In this document: positions 1 to 10,796 of the stretch, piece by piece | Numbering within the stretch: position 1 is the stretch's first letter | Layout of the letters: each line of letters begins with the position of its first letter | Assembly: GCA_029582165.1 (NCBI GenBank) | Contig: CM055874.1 | Location: 31,564,383-31,628,382, forward strand | Source of the DNA: Portulaca oleracea | Lineage: Eukaryota > Streptophyta > Magnoliopsida > Caryophyllales > Portulacaceae | DNA length: 64,000 bases | Direction: 5' to 3' | The notes under the pieces: generated by a model | Database searches by the model: none | What the model saw: the letters and a program-made list of their open reading frames with translations, nothing else | Told to the model about the DNA's origin: nothing | Made by a program: the position numbers and the translations under genes

Positions 1-1052
1 CCCTCCAACTTTGGGACGCAGCGGTCCTTTCCTTACGCACCTCTAACTTAGGACACAACTTCTTCAAGTACTCAAAACTCTCAACCACATGGAAATCTAG
101 CTGTTGCGCCAGACTTGGCTTTAACCCACGGACGAATGTGTCCAGCTGCATTTCTGTGGGGATAATGCTAGTCACCTGAGATAACTTAGCATGCCACCTC
201 TCATAGTAGGCCGTAAATGACTCATTTTCTCCTTGTCGAATAGCCATGATGTCTGTCAGGGTCGCCTTATCTTTTTGAATCTTACTGTAATGCTCGATAA
301 ATGCCCTACGCAAAGAAGTCCAATCTCCTCGCACCTCCAGGGGAAGAGTATCATACCAGTTCAACGCCTCATTATTCAGCGATGATGAGAAGACTTGCTT
401 GTAATGTTCAGTAGTAACACCCCGAAGTGGCATCAATCGGTTGAACTCCCACACATGATGGGTTGGATTCTCAAACCGGTAGAACTTCTTCATCGAAATG
501 TCTATCTTCCCCACTATATTGGCATTAATTTCAACAGGTGGTTCGAACTCAATGAACTGGTTGGTGAAGGTTGGCATCTGGCTCACAGCATCCTTGAACA
601 CATTCAGTTGAGCCTTTATGTCTTGAATGACGGGGTTACCACGTAACTCAGCTTTGGTCGGGGCAGTTGGAGGGATAGCCACTGACGGTGGCGGCCTTGG
701 TGTTATGTCATCAGGCACTTCAATGACCACTCCAGCATTGGAACTTTCGCTATCTTTCCTTTTCCCTTGTCAACCGCAGAGTTAGAGAGAATCTCTATGA
801 CATTTTCATAATTGTCTACCATTCCCATTCGCATATTGATGCGTTGTACAGCCTCCAGAACGCCATTCAGGGTTTCTTGCTGTTGCTCTATGCGAGTGTT
901 TTGCCTCTCGATGAGTTCTCGCTATCGAGCGATGTGCTCATCGGCCTTCTTCTCTTGCTGTAAGGCAACAAAAGTTGCCTAAACTTCTCCTAAAGAAGTT
1001 TGGCTAAGGCCTCTTGGACTTGATTGTCCTCGTGATTCTCTTTGGAAGACAT
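1..1052 (-). pseudogene. Gag fragment of a Tat/Ogre-like Ty3/gypsy retrotransposon
   Basis: Read on the minus strand, this stretch encodes a retrotransposon Gag (capsid-forming structural protein) and runs off the left edge of the window. The clearest part, at about 60-400, has the retrotrans_gag pattern: a WYDTLP tryptophan motif, then a helix-rich stretch with FIEHY, ESFTAYYERWHAKL and FVRGLKP. The likely start is the ATG at 1052-1050. The reading frame carries stops (for example after the first 20 codons and near 905), so this copy is decayed. A Gln/Glu-rich coiled-coil-like segment lies around 840-960. The orientation agrees with the minus-strand primer site at 7597-7614 and LTR at 7623-9280. 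Assignment to Tat/Ogre rests on the primer-site type and long leader, not on a domain search. Confidence 0.75.
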
Positions 1053-2109
1053 GTCGAATTGCAGACGGCGGGAGGTTTTGGACCTGGGTGCTGACGAAAC
1101 GAAGATCGGGTTACGGATTAAGCGACCTGTTGGGCCAGGGATCCATGCTAGACTCGGGTCTCCTATATTGACTACAACAAAACCACACACAGTTCAGAGA
1201 TTGACCTTTTATTAACCAAATCCCGACTCAATGAATGCATGACCTAGTGGACCTACATGGGACTTCCTAATATGCACGATCTATATGCTGACTGGACAAG
1301 GTGACTCACCCGGGACACGGGTGTAACAGTGGTTTTGTTAGAACCTGTTGAGCAAAAAATTTAATAACATAAAATAAATTAAATAAATTCCCCACACAAT
1401 CTCCCGACATATTTTTGTATATATCGGTTTATTATTTTCTTTGAGTACGACCCTATTCAAGAGGATGAACCTCCTTAATTACGTTCCCGTTTAGGAGACC
1501 ACCTTTTGATTCCGACTCGCTTCATTCAATTGCCTTTCCTTCTTTTGTTTTATTTTTAGTTGATGTACATTTACATCAACTTCATGTCTGACCCCTTAAC
1601 TTAATTGCATTAGATAGTGGCCGAATAGGCACCTTCTATGAAGGGTACTACCCGTACACATTCTTCATGTGCAGGTTAGAGGAAAATTGGATTAATTTAG
1701 AATTCGGGTTGCACTCACAATTTATTATGAACTGCCTACGTACCCCTTTGAAAGGGATCAAACCGATCGTAGTTCGTTTAGAAAATTTTGATATTTAGTT
1801 GGGTTGTTTAGGTTAAATTAATAACCATTATTGCTTTTGACCCATTTTGGTTATTTGTTTGGCTAAATAAATAGCGACGACAGAGCTTGAACCTGTTACG
1901 AAATTCTCGCCAAGTTACTATTATAGCCTTTCCGTTATTTTTTTTTTCAATATTTTCCGACTTAGTCCTTCATGGGGTCGGATAATTTCATTTGACTTGT
2001 CGATTGCACCCATAGGCCATATTTATTTTCATGGGCTTCCTACGTACTCTTGTTGAGATCAAATCGACGTAGTTCTAGACTCGTTTTGAGTCTACAGCTC
2101 GAATAAAAA

Positions 2110-2830
2110 TTCAAAAGGACAATTTATGAGCCTGATATATTCATATGGATCTAATTTAGTCCATTTGACGGACTTGGGATTTAGAAAGTATAATTTTGTG
2201 GAATTTGGATTTAGCCTTTTTCGATTATAACATGATATAATATGTAACGGTAGGTATATAAATTTGGGATTTGGCTTTTTAGGAAAGAGGAGGGAATTTT
2301 TTGTGAGCTAGGATTTATGTTTGGGTCGGGTTTGGTCCATTTGACGAACTTCAAAAATAGGACAAGGAATCCCGTAGCGGAGCTGACTCGTTTTGGTTAC
2401 AGGAAAACATTTCGTAACCACAAGTTGCAAGAAACTTGAAATTTGGTCATTTTAACAAATGGGGGGAATATTTAAGAGCTCCGAAACTTTATTGAACATG
2501 GTTTGAGTCCATTTGGCAGATTTGAAATTTGACCGGAAACTTGTAACAGGGTAGCGTTGTCTTATTTACAGGAAAACGTCTTGTTGTTACAAGTCATATA
2601 ATCCCGAAATACGACCCGTTTAAGAGTGGGGGAAATTTTGTAAGCTCAAATATTTGTAATGGGTTTGGTTTTTGGTCCATTTGGTGGCCTTGGCTAATTG
2701 ACAGGACAACCTGTATCTTTGAGTGGTTCGGCCTGCTTATCCGTTTATGTCACATGTAATATGTAACATAGGGTCAAAAATAGACATTTTGGGTTTTTTT
2801 GTGAGAGCGGGACTTGAGTATTTTTATTTG
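2110..2830. repeat. Tandem array, period about 172 bp, four diverged units
   Basis: The phrase 'TTTGGTCCATTTGACG', followed by a GGA/GGACA-rich segment, recurs with its CCATTT at 2161, 2337, 2509 and 2677, giving spacings of 176, 172 and 168 bp. Units also share an 'ACAGGAAAAC' segment and a G-rich stretch before 'TTTGTGAGCT'. The units are clearly diverged. Confidence 0.75.
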
Positions 2831-3738
2831 GCTCGAATTTTGCCCGGTTAGAAGGTTTAGGAATTTGACAAGGTCGGTTGACATTTTTGTGGAGCTTAGG
2901 TCATTTTGGCTCGCGACACGTAACCTGACATTGTTTCATTTGCCCCTCACAAAAATAAAAAGACTCGAATGTCCACCCAAAAATATAATTTAGTAATTTT
3001 TGGATTTGCGAGTGAACTCGAAAATTTAATATCGAGTTTCCTACGTACCCTTAAATTTAATATCGAGTTTCCTACTTACCCTTAATTTGACTCAAAATAT
3101 AATTTAATGGGGATTTTGAGTTTGTGACTGAATCCAAAAAAAAAAATTAATGTCGGGTTTCCTACGAACCTTTAATGGGATCAAGTCAACGTAGTTCTAA
3201 ACCAAATTATTTGTATCAATTTGTCATCATATATGTATACCAAATATGTGAAGATACATAATTTGGCTACGTGTCCAATTCAATTATAACTTTACATGAA
3301 TTGTTATGGGTCCAATTCAATTATAACTTTACATGAATTGGTATCCACTAGTATTAATGGACACGTACATCTCCAATTGGTATGACATTGTTTTGCTGTC
3401 ATCACAGAGTTTACAATTTGAAGACACATAAGAATTGCACTAAAATAGTACACATTCATTTCAATTAATGCGTACTTTGTGCTGCCAAAACTTTATTTCT
3501 TGGTCTTTGGAAAAGTAAATCCAGGGACATAACAAATTTTCTCTTTACTGCCATATTTACCAAGGCAACAACATAGGTTCGTTTCTGACATTTTATAAAC
3601 CAAAATGTTACAGGTTCTGCAAACTAAAATATTACAGCTTGTGCATGGTATGGTTGCTTCAGAAGAATCGAGGTGTCAAAACCCAAAATTGTAGTAGCTC
3701 TTACAAGAACTAGAGTCACGATGGGTCTTTATAGACCC

Positions 3739-4030
3739 GGGATTCCCAAGAATCATGCATTTTGTGGGTCGTTACCAACTCAGAATCCGCAAGGATCCAG
3801 TTTTCATGGGTCCTTAGGGACCGGGATTCCTAAGAATCCAATATTTATGGGGTCCTTAGGGACTGGGATTCCTAAGAATCCAATTTTCATGGGTCCTTGG
3901 GGATCGGGATTCCTAAGAATCCAGTATTTATGAGGTCCTTAGGGACAGGGATTCCTAAGAATCCAGATTTAATGAGTCCTGAAGGACCCGGGATTCCTAA
4001 GAATCCATGTATTTGTGATTCAGCAAGATC
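3739..4030. repeat. 42-bp minisatellite, about 7 units
   Basis: The phrase GGGATTCCTAAGAATCC recurs at 3739 (variant), 3823, 3865, 3906, 3948 and 3990. The first gap is 84 bp (a degenerate unit lies between) and the rest are 41-42 bp. Each unit also contains GGTCCTTAGGGAC, which is nearly self-complementary, as is GGATTCCTAAGAATCC, so every unit could form two short hairpins. Because 42 is a multiple of three, one frame stays open and gives a 14-residue repeat (GTGIPKNPIFMGSL). I see no start, upstream domain or conservation to support a real protein. Confidence 0.85.
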
Positions 4031-4795
4031 GGGACTTGGGTTGTGAGTGCAAGACTCACGCCAATGTGGAGTCGGGGTTCGGTTTGCGCGTCTGACATGA
4101 GTCCGTATTTAGGACCCCGGATTTGATGATGAGTTTCCGGAAACATTCAGACTTGTGATTGGCTTAACTCCATGAAAAGATACACTTTCTTGCATTTAAC
4201 CATTAGAAGGTTGAAGCTTTTAGAAGAATGAAGGTAATCCAAAGTGAACAACAACTATTTGAGAAACTCAGGTTTGATACCTTTGTGTTGCTGTCTTCTT
4301 CTGGTTGTAAGTGCTCTGCCGGATCTTCTTCGCTTCCCAAGTTTCTTAGCTCTAAAAAATTTTTGTTTTCACCCACCGAAAGCCAACCTCCTTTTCCCTC
4401 GCTCCTTTGTCTCTTCATATAACAAGTCAAAGAACAGTTACTTTTTTACAGTTTGCTTGTTGCAATTATCACGTCAATGAGAGAAACTGTTGGAACATGG
4501 GTAACATGAGGGCCCACCAAGTTAACAACTCCCCCTTCCTTTCATTTGTTTCCCATAATTAAAATGTGTGCTCCACCGTTTCATTTTTTTTTCAATCATC
4601 TTCCACTTCATTTTTTTGTGGTGATATAATTATCAAACAAAACTTAGCCTAAATAACAAAGTAACCCACGATTTCTTGGATTTAATCATGGGCTCTTTCC
4701 TTCTAACAGACACGAACCCTTAATTACAAGTCTATATATATTTCTTTAATTTCTAGGTATATATATAAACTCTTAATGTTAGACCTCTGTTCAAT

Positions 4796-6383
4796 TGTTA
4801 AAATTTTGCATTCAATAGAACCGGTGGGAGCGAGGGGCCTTGGTCATAGAATCTAGGTCAAAGGGCGGGTCAAGATTGCTAAGGTAAGGTAATCGGTTGG
4901 AAGAGGGTCACAACACAAGAAACAAAGCTAAGGTCAGTCAAGGAAAGGAAATGGGCTTCGGAGGCTTTTCGGGATGCAAACGGGGATGAGGAAATGGGTT
5001 TTTGCAACAAGAGAATAATAAGGAGGGAGAATCAAGTGGCAATTCCGTTAGAAAATACCACCGAGCTTCCTCTATCGAGGATAGTTCGTATTAACTACCT
5101 CAAAGTCCACCACGGACCCGGAGGGTTAATGAAACGAAATTTCCTAGTTAACCTCCTTCCAATTTCGTGGGTGAGCATTAACTATCCCGACTCCAACCTT
5201 CTAACACAAGCGTTGGATGTACTCAGGAGCTTTCGATCCCAAATACATACCACTTGAGGGAAGAAAAGGAGTGGGAAATTGATTTCCCTACTAATTATCC
5301 ACTAATATTGCTAACCCAAACTTAATCAGCCATTCACACCCTTAATTACCCCCTAACCCATAGGATTTCTAGCAACTAATCATGATACTAACTAAGCTGA
5401 CAACATCCAAACCAACCCTAAGCATGATTTCTAACATCAACAATCACACAACAAGCAAAACAATGAAAGTAGCAAGCAAAGCAATTAAGGAGCAAGAAAG
5501 TAATTAGCAAAGGAATTAATAAAGGAGTTAAAGGGAAAAGAGAACTTATCAAATGCTGTAAATAAACAAGGAAAAGCAAGGGAAATGATAATCCAACAAT
5601 CTCTCAATTGATTGAATCTTCAAATCTTCAACAACACCAAAAACCCTAGAATAATCCAAGCTAATCTCTCACTAATCTCTTTCTAAAACTCACTATTACA
5701 AGCTGCATGTAAAATTCTAAAACTAAAATCGGATCCCCCCCTCCAAAAAAATCGTCACTTGGAGTATATATACAAAGCAAGGTAGTTGCCCAAAACACAG
5801 TCGTTTTGGCCGAGAAATAAGAGCTGAAGAACAGGAGGTCGCGGGCGCGACCTCGGCGGTAGCGGGCATGATGGGTGAGAAACTTCCCAGGCGATTCTCG
5901 GAACACGAGAGGTCGCGGGCGCGACCGAGGACGATAGCGGGTGTGACGTCCTTCTGTCCAGCCAAGGTGTTCAGCAGTTATTGCAGCATAACGGGTGGCA
6001 CGGTAAGTGTAGCGTGGGCGACAACTTTGTAGCGGGTGCCACAAGCTGTGTAGCAGGCGCTACAGATCTGCTTCTCCCCTTCGTTTCCTTCCTTCCAAGG
6101 CATGTAACGCCCGTTACAAGGATCGTAGCGGGTGTTACCTCACTGCTCAGCACCAAACTTGGGAAAGGGTTTCCCGGGTCGGCTCCACTTCGACTCTCGG
6201 CACGTCTTGGCTCGAGAAGTCTCTAAAAAGCCTCAAAATGGCCCATTTTCTTTGCTTTTGCTCCAAAAGTGCGAAAACCTACAAAACAACTAAAACACTA
6301 GTAAAAAGCATGAAAAAGACTCGGAATCGAGTAAAAATACTAAGATAAAAGGTGATATTTAGGCCCAAAAATGGGACTAAACA
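4796..6383 (-). mobile_element. Solo LTR, Athila-type (E1/E3 family)
   Basis: On the minus strand this begins TGTTTAGTCCC and ends TTTTAACA, with TG...CA termini, and aligns along its length with the LTRs of E1 (10797-12437, 19851-21507). It shares the 'GTTTTGTAGGTTTTCGC' start block, the palindrome cluster (5837-6150), the downstream 'AACCCTAG' transcribed part and the 'CCTCCGGGTCC' block. No primer site lies inside 4796 and no purine tract lies outside 6383, so no internal region is attached. The flanks (TCAAT and ATGGG) do not match, so the target duplication is lost or the LTR arose by unequal recombination. It lies in the leader of the Tat/Ogre-like element. Confidence 0.85.
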
Positions 6384-7596
6384 ATGGGTTTGCATGATCT
6401 TAACTCTACATGACCCTAAAAGACTGTTGATCATCAAAAAGGACCGAATAAAACCAAACACAGTGAGTCCAAACCGAGTATAGGAGTACAAATCAATGTT
6501 TCTCAATTCGGATAAGCCCCATCCACAAGCCGACCGTTTTAAGGAGAATCCGTAACTTGGACACCCTACTTGGGCCAACTCAAGCTGTACTGATTATTAC
6601 GCGGACTAGAATGATGATCAACAAGACTAACCGCTTGATACCTTTCTATATTTTTATTGTTCTATTATTTAGGAAAGTGGATATCGTAAAGGACTGGGTA
6701 AAACCAACAACGGGCGAGTTATAGTTAGTTTATGGACTTAATTGCTAAATCCAATATGGTTGGGCATAACCAGGGGCCGACCATAAATATGATGGATTCT
6801 TCGATAAATTAACTTACTCGAGCCTGGTGATTATTACGCAGTCTAAAACTTTATCCACTAACTTTGTTTCGACTTTTAATAAGGTTTATTGGACCTTTGT
6901 TAGGGAGATGTCGTAAAGGGCCAAATAGAATCATTAAAGGCGAGTTGAGTTTACTTTATGGACCAAGAAAATTAACCTTTATATATAAATGGGCCCAACC
7001 ACTGGGTTAACCATAATTTTTGAGGTTAATTAACTTGGTAATCATAACTCTTCTTAGCCCAATGACTACTATACGAACCAGAACAACACTCCTAAACTTG
7101 GGCCGACTCTTTACAGTGAAAATAAACACATAACATGTAGCATACATATGAACAAGGGATATCCTAAACCAAGGCTCTATGTACAAAAGGGTTTATTGGC
7201 TGGATAAGGCTTAGCGGCTCATGTACTCGCCCCAGTGCATTCTTGTTGTAAAGGCAACTTGAAAGTTTGGGGTATTGCTCTTGGAGGCTCGAGTGGAGAC
7301 CTCGTAGAGTGATGCATGAGTGGATCTGGTGACTAATGCTCTCTCGGTGTAAATGCACCAATTGAGTATAGCCGGTCCGACATCCCATGGGTTATTTTTT
7401 GTGGTTTAAATAAAAAGCCTAATACCACCGATTTACGTGCTCCTACGACATATTACATGTCAAGGGAGTGCCCCGGTATATGCAATGCATTATGCCTAAA
7501 AAAGAATGACCTAATAATATAAAGTAAAATTCATTTTCCTTCCAAAAATTTTAAAATACACTAAACTTTTTTCAAGTTTTACCCACTTTAGAAAAC
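6384..7596 (-). repeat. Tat/Ogre leader continued, with diverged tandem units of about 230-250 bp
   Basis: No gene is visible. The block 'AAAGGACYRRRTARAAYCA...GCGAGTT' recurs at about 6441, 6691 and 6918, and 'TTATTACGCRGWCTA' at 6594 and 6831, with a weaker copy near 7063. Spacing is 227-250 bp. The units are more diverged than those at 2110-2830 and differ in sequence, so this is a second, independent array in the same leader. Confidence 0.6.
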
Positions 7597-7614
7597 TCCC
7601 CACTGGAGTCGCCA
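7597..7614 (-). other. Primer binding site of the Tat/Ogre-like element
   Basis: The minus strand reads TGGCGACTCCAGTGGGGA, eight bases inside the LTR end at 7623. It starts with TGG, as expected for pairing with the CCA end of a tRNA. I know this form of site from Tat/Ogre elements. I could not check the matching tRNA. Confidence 0.7.
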
Positions 7615-7622
7615 AAAAATCC

Positions 7623-9280
7623 TGTGGACATTTTTCCTCACCGTCCGGGCTTTCGAACGTCCACGTTGGATTGGGGTGTGATTCGGTGATTTGTGTTGGG
7701 GTTTAACCTTTGAAAATTCTTTAAGGAAATCAACCTTACATTTCATGAATAATATTTTGTAAAATCACTTTCCCTTTACTTGTGCATTTTATGAGTCATC
7801 GAATAAAACCTTTAAGAGTGAACATCCACTTGTTCCAAACTCTTCTAAATTTAACCCAATTTGCTCATTTAAATGTTAGGCTCGGAAGAGAGTGATTTAT
7901 GTAAGTATTATTTAGAAATATAAGAAAGAAAACCCTAAAGTTGCATCGATACATTGTAAACCATGTTAACCATAGTTTATGCAATCCTCGATGTGTTTTG
8001 GTTCGAAATGGGAGTCGCCACCTATCTTTTTAAGGGAAAAGCTAAGACAAAACCAAAAAGGAAAAGAAAGAAAGACTCCGCCTGCGAAACCCAGGAATGG
8101 ATTCGGGGGTAAGGCTACGAACTCGAAAAGTAAACTTTAAGAGTTAGCCTCTCACAAAAGGAAAGACTCTACTAAAAGTTTAAAATTGTACTTTTGATAA
8201 AGTTTGGAAGGGAAATGAAGGAATACTTTATAGAATCATTTCACAAGAATGTAATATACAAGATGAAAAAGGTACAAATACACAATTATTTACAAGGAAG
8301 AAAGAACACTTAAAGCTTACATTGCTACTTTGTTGGGGAAACCCTTGCCTAGGCTCTTGGTGCTTTGAAGAACCTTCTTTGATGCCCTTAGAAACCTCCA
8401 CTCAAAGTGCCAAAATGGATCAAAAGAATAATAGAAAAAATGGTAGGAAAAGTTGTTAAAGAGAGGGTAAGGAAACTTCTTTTTGGGGTTTTGAATGTGT
8501 TTAGGCTAGGTTTTTTGTGGAGTTTGGGATAGATAGGATAGTATATGTATTTAGGGCTTTTGTGATGATAAGAGGATGAAGATTATGATGGTGAGATAGA
8601 TGATGGAAGATAATAAGGATGGTAGTAGGATGATATGAGAGTATAAGAAGTAGAGAGAGTTTGTGAGATTTGTGAGATGAGAGAATTAGTTGGAGGGAAA
8701 ATGGATGAGTGAGTTGATGAATGAAAATGACTTGGAGAAGGATGGTATTTATAGGAGAATAGAGGAGAGGAGATACATGCATGCATACATACACACATAG
8801 TAATCTCCGAAGCTTTGCATTTCACTAGGCAGCTAGGGGGGATGGGTGGCTATGGACGGCAGCACGTGGTCAATTGACCACGTGTGGGCAGAGCCACCAA
8901 GGCCGACCGGCCTTCATGTAGGGGGGGATGGATCCCTTCTCCTCCATGCATGTGTGGACGGTGGGGTGAGAAGTCAACCAACCTAGGGAATAGGTGGTTC
9001 ACACTGGACGGAGGTGGCATGTGTATTATTAGCTCTTGTGAGGTGTTTTTGAGTGCTTTTGTGAGGGGTTGATCTCGCGACCTCTGGCACTAGCTCTTAG
9101 GGTTTGCATGCTTCATCTTTTTATAAAAAAATGTTCATGTAGCTAGGAAGAATCACAAGTGATCATGCATGTGATTTTAGGCGTGAAAAATACATGTAAA
9201 TGCATGAATTTATCGAGTTTCTTTTATTTCTTCCGCCTTTATTTTTATATTATTTATTCGTCAAAATCCCGGTGTCTACA
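7623..9280 (-). mobile_element. 5' LTR of the minus-strand Tat/Ogre-like element
   Basis: On the plus strand it starts TGTGGACA and ends TGTCTACA, so the LTR has matched TG...CA ends; on the minus strand it begins TGTAGACACCGGGA. It is followed inward by the primer site at 7597-7614 and, further in, by gag on the same strand. A minus-strand TATAAATA lies at 8746-8753 and is the likely promoter TATA box, with the transcribed part toward 7623. Open frames seen on the minus strand at 8501-8825 are low-complexity by-products. The partner 3' LTR is outside the window. Confidence 0.8.
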
Positions 9281-9502
9281 TTGGGGAGGCCAGAATATGA
9301 TCGTTCTCAAAGAAATTCCTCCGGAGGAGATGACCATTCTTGGACCCGTGTTAGTCCACATACAACTGGGTCAGGGTTTGGTGAACCTCTCATATACCCA
9401 TTTTAAGAGGCCTTGACGGACAACCACTTTCCAAATCTCCCTTTAGCTCAACAATGCTTTATCTTTTTGGTGTATTTCATCGCTTCCACCATTGTTGCCA
9501 AC
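9281..9502. other. Unassigned 222-bp spacer between two LTRs
   Basis: This is the DNA between the Tat/Ogre LTR end and the start of the E2 5' LTR. It is probably an older flanking sequence. I see no domain, repeat or RNA signal in it. Confidence 0.4.
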
Positions 9503-10796
9503 TGTTTAGGCTCATTTTTTAGCCTAACAGCATCATTTTTCCCTTAGGTTTTGACTCAGTTCTACGTGTGTTTACTAGTATTTTCACTTTGTTTTCTTTC
9601 CTTTGTAGATTCTTTAGCCTTTGGATTCTTGTGGAGGAAAAGCGTGCAAAACAAGGCCAATTTATGCCTAAATGCAGAAGGCTAGGGATATCCCGATGAA
9701 ACCCGTCCCTAGAGAAGAAGAACTGAGCCTTAATCCCGATAGTAGAGAAGAAACAAAAAGGAAAACCATCAGTAAGGGAGTCACGGCCGTGACACTTGAC
9801 CTCACGGTCGTGACCCCTTTGGAACTTGGCTTTCTAAAGTAGCTAGACGAGAAAGAGGCAGTGGATAGAATTAGGGTCACGACCATAACCACACTTCTAA
9901 TGGTCGTGACGCCTCCTAACCTGGGTTTGTGAAGAAGACGCTTCACGGACGTGACCACCTTTGTCATGGTCGTGACACTAAAGAAGATGTGCAGACAGCA
10001 AGGCCCTCATGACCATGACTCTCACTTGTCATGCCCGTGAGGGATGAAGACCCTTTCCAACAAGAGCAGGCTTCACGGCCGTGACCTATAGGAGGCGCCC
10101 TCCTCCAGGAAGTACCTCACGACCGTGACTACCATTGGTCACGGCCCTGAGGAATACTAAACCCAACAAAGAAATTCAGCATTCTCCAGGGATCACAGTC
10201 GTGACGACCTGTGTCACGCCCGTGACCCCCCTCTTTTGCGTATTAGTTTCGACCAAAACGATTGTGTTTTGGCCACTTTTTTCACAAGTATATAATGTAT
10301 TTTTTCTGGAAAAAATAACAGCTTTTATATTCCTAGGTTTACACTTTATAGTTTTAGGTCTTAATCCTCTCATAAGCATTGGATTAATGTATTGATTACA
10401 TTGAAGATTGAAGTTTTAATGCAATTTTGATTATCAATTCCTTGTTCTTGGTTATTAATCTTTCTCCCTTGTTTCTCCATCTCAAAACCCTAAGTTCGTT
10501 CTTTGCTCCCTTTTATCAAGTTTCCTTCCTTTCATTAGTATTATTGTTTTGATTAATGTTTTTCTTGCTTTGATCATAGTTTTATATTAGTTTTAGATTA
10601 TCATATTGAAATCATGTCTTTAGTAGTTTCAAATCTTGAGTCTTTGTTCATTATTAGTATGAGTGGCTAAGTACCCATAGGGTTAGGGGTGATTAGGGCC
10701 TCTAATGGGGGATTAGGTATGGATTAGTCGGATTAGAGTGATTAGCGAGGTAATTAGTGTTCCGCCCTAGTTTTCCACTCGATAATTAGAGGATAC
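9503..10796 (+). mobile_element. E2 5' LTR, first part (interrupted by E1)
   Basis: It begins TGTTTAGGCTC and matches the E2 3' LTR (26210-27242) over about 1 kb, including 'CTTAGGTTTTGACTC', a long cluster of TCACGGCCGTGA-type dyads (9780-10226) and 'TTGAAGATTGAAGTTTTAATGC'. It stops at GATAC (10792-10796), where E1 is inserted, and resumes at 21513 after the second GATAC. Perfect 14-bp dyads include GTCACGGCCGTGAC at 9780-9793 and GTCACGCCCGTGAC at 10213-10226. Confidence 0.9.

Larger units (their letters stand above)
1053..4795 (-). mobile_element. Leader region of the minus-strand Tat/Ogre-like element (non-coding)
   Basis: I see no convincing gene here. The stretch is AT-rich and contains repeated blocks of the type 'CCTACGTACC...GGGATCAAGTCAACGTAGTT' (around 1733-1770, 2038-2075, 3038-3200), a motif I associate with LTR or untranslated regions of large plant gypsy elements. 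It also holds a four-copy tandem array (2110-2830), a 37-bp spaced direct duplication near 3273-3340 and a 42-bp minisatellite (3739-4030). Position between gag and primer site, on the minus strand, suggests element leader. A second, older insertion within it is possible. Confidence 0.5.

Noticed and set aside
3739..4030. CRISPR-like array
   Set aside because: Repeats are contiguous without unique spacers; it is a plant minisatellite.
5661..6044. 127-codon minus-strand ORF and overlapping frames
   Set aside because: They lie in the dyad-rich part of the solo LTR; no domain and no conservation in the other LTR copies.
4791..6388. Target-site duplication around the solo LTR
   Set aside because: TCAAT and ATGGG do not match; no alternative ends give a convincing pair.
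8501..8825. Minus-strand Ser/His/Leu-rich ORFs
   Set aside because: They lie around and below the TATA box in the Tat/Ogre LTR and are simple-sequence translations.
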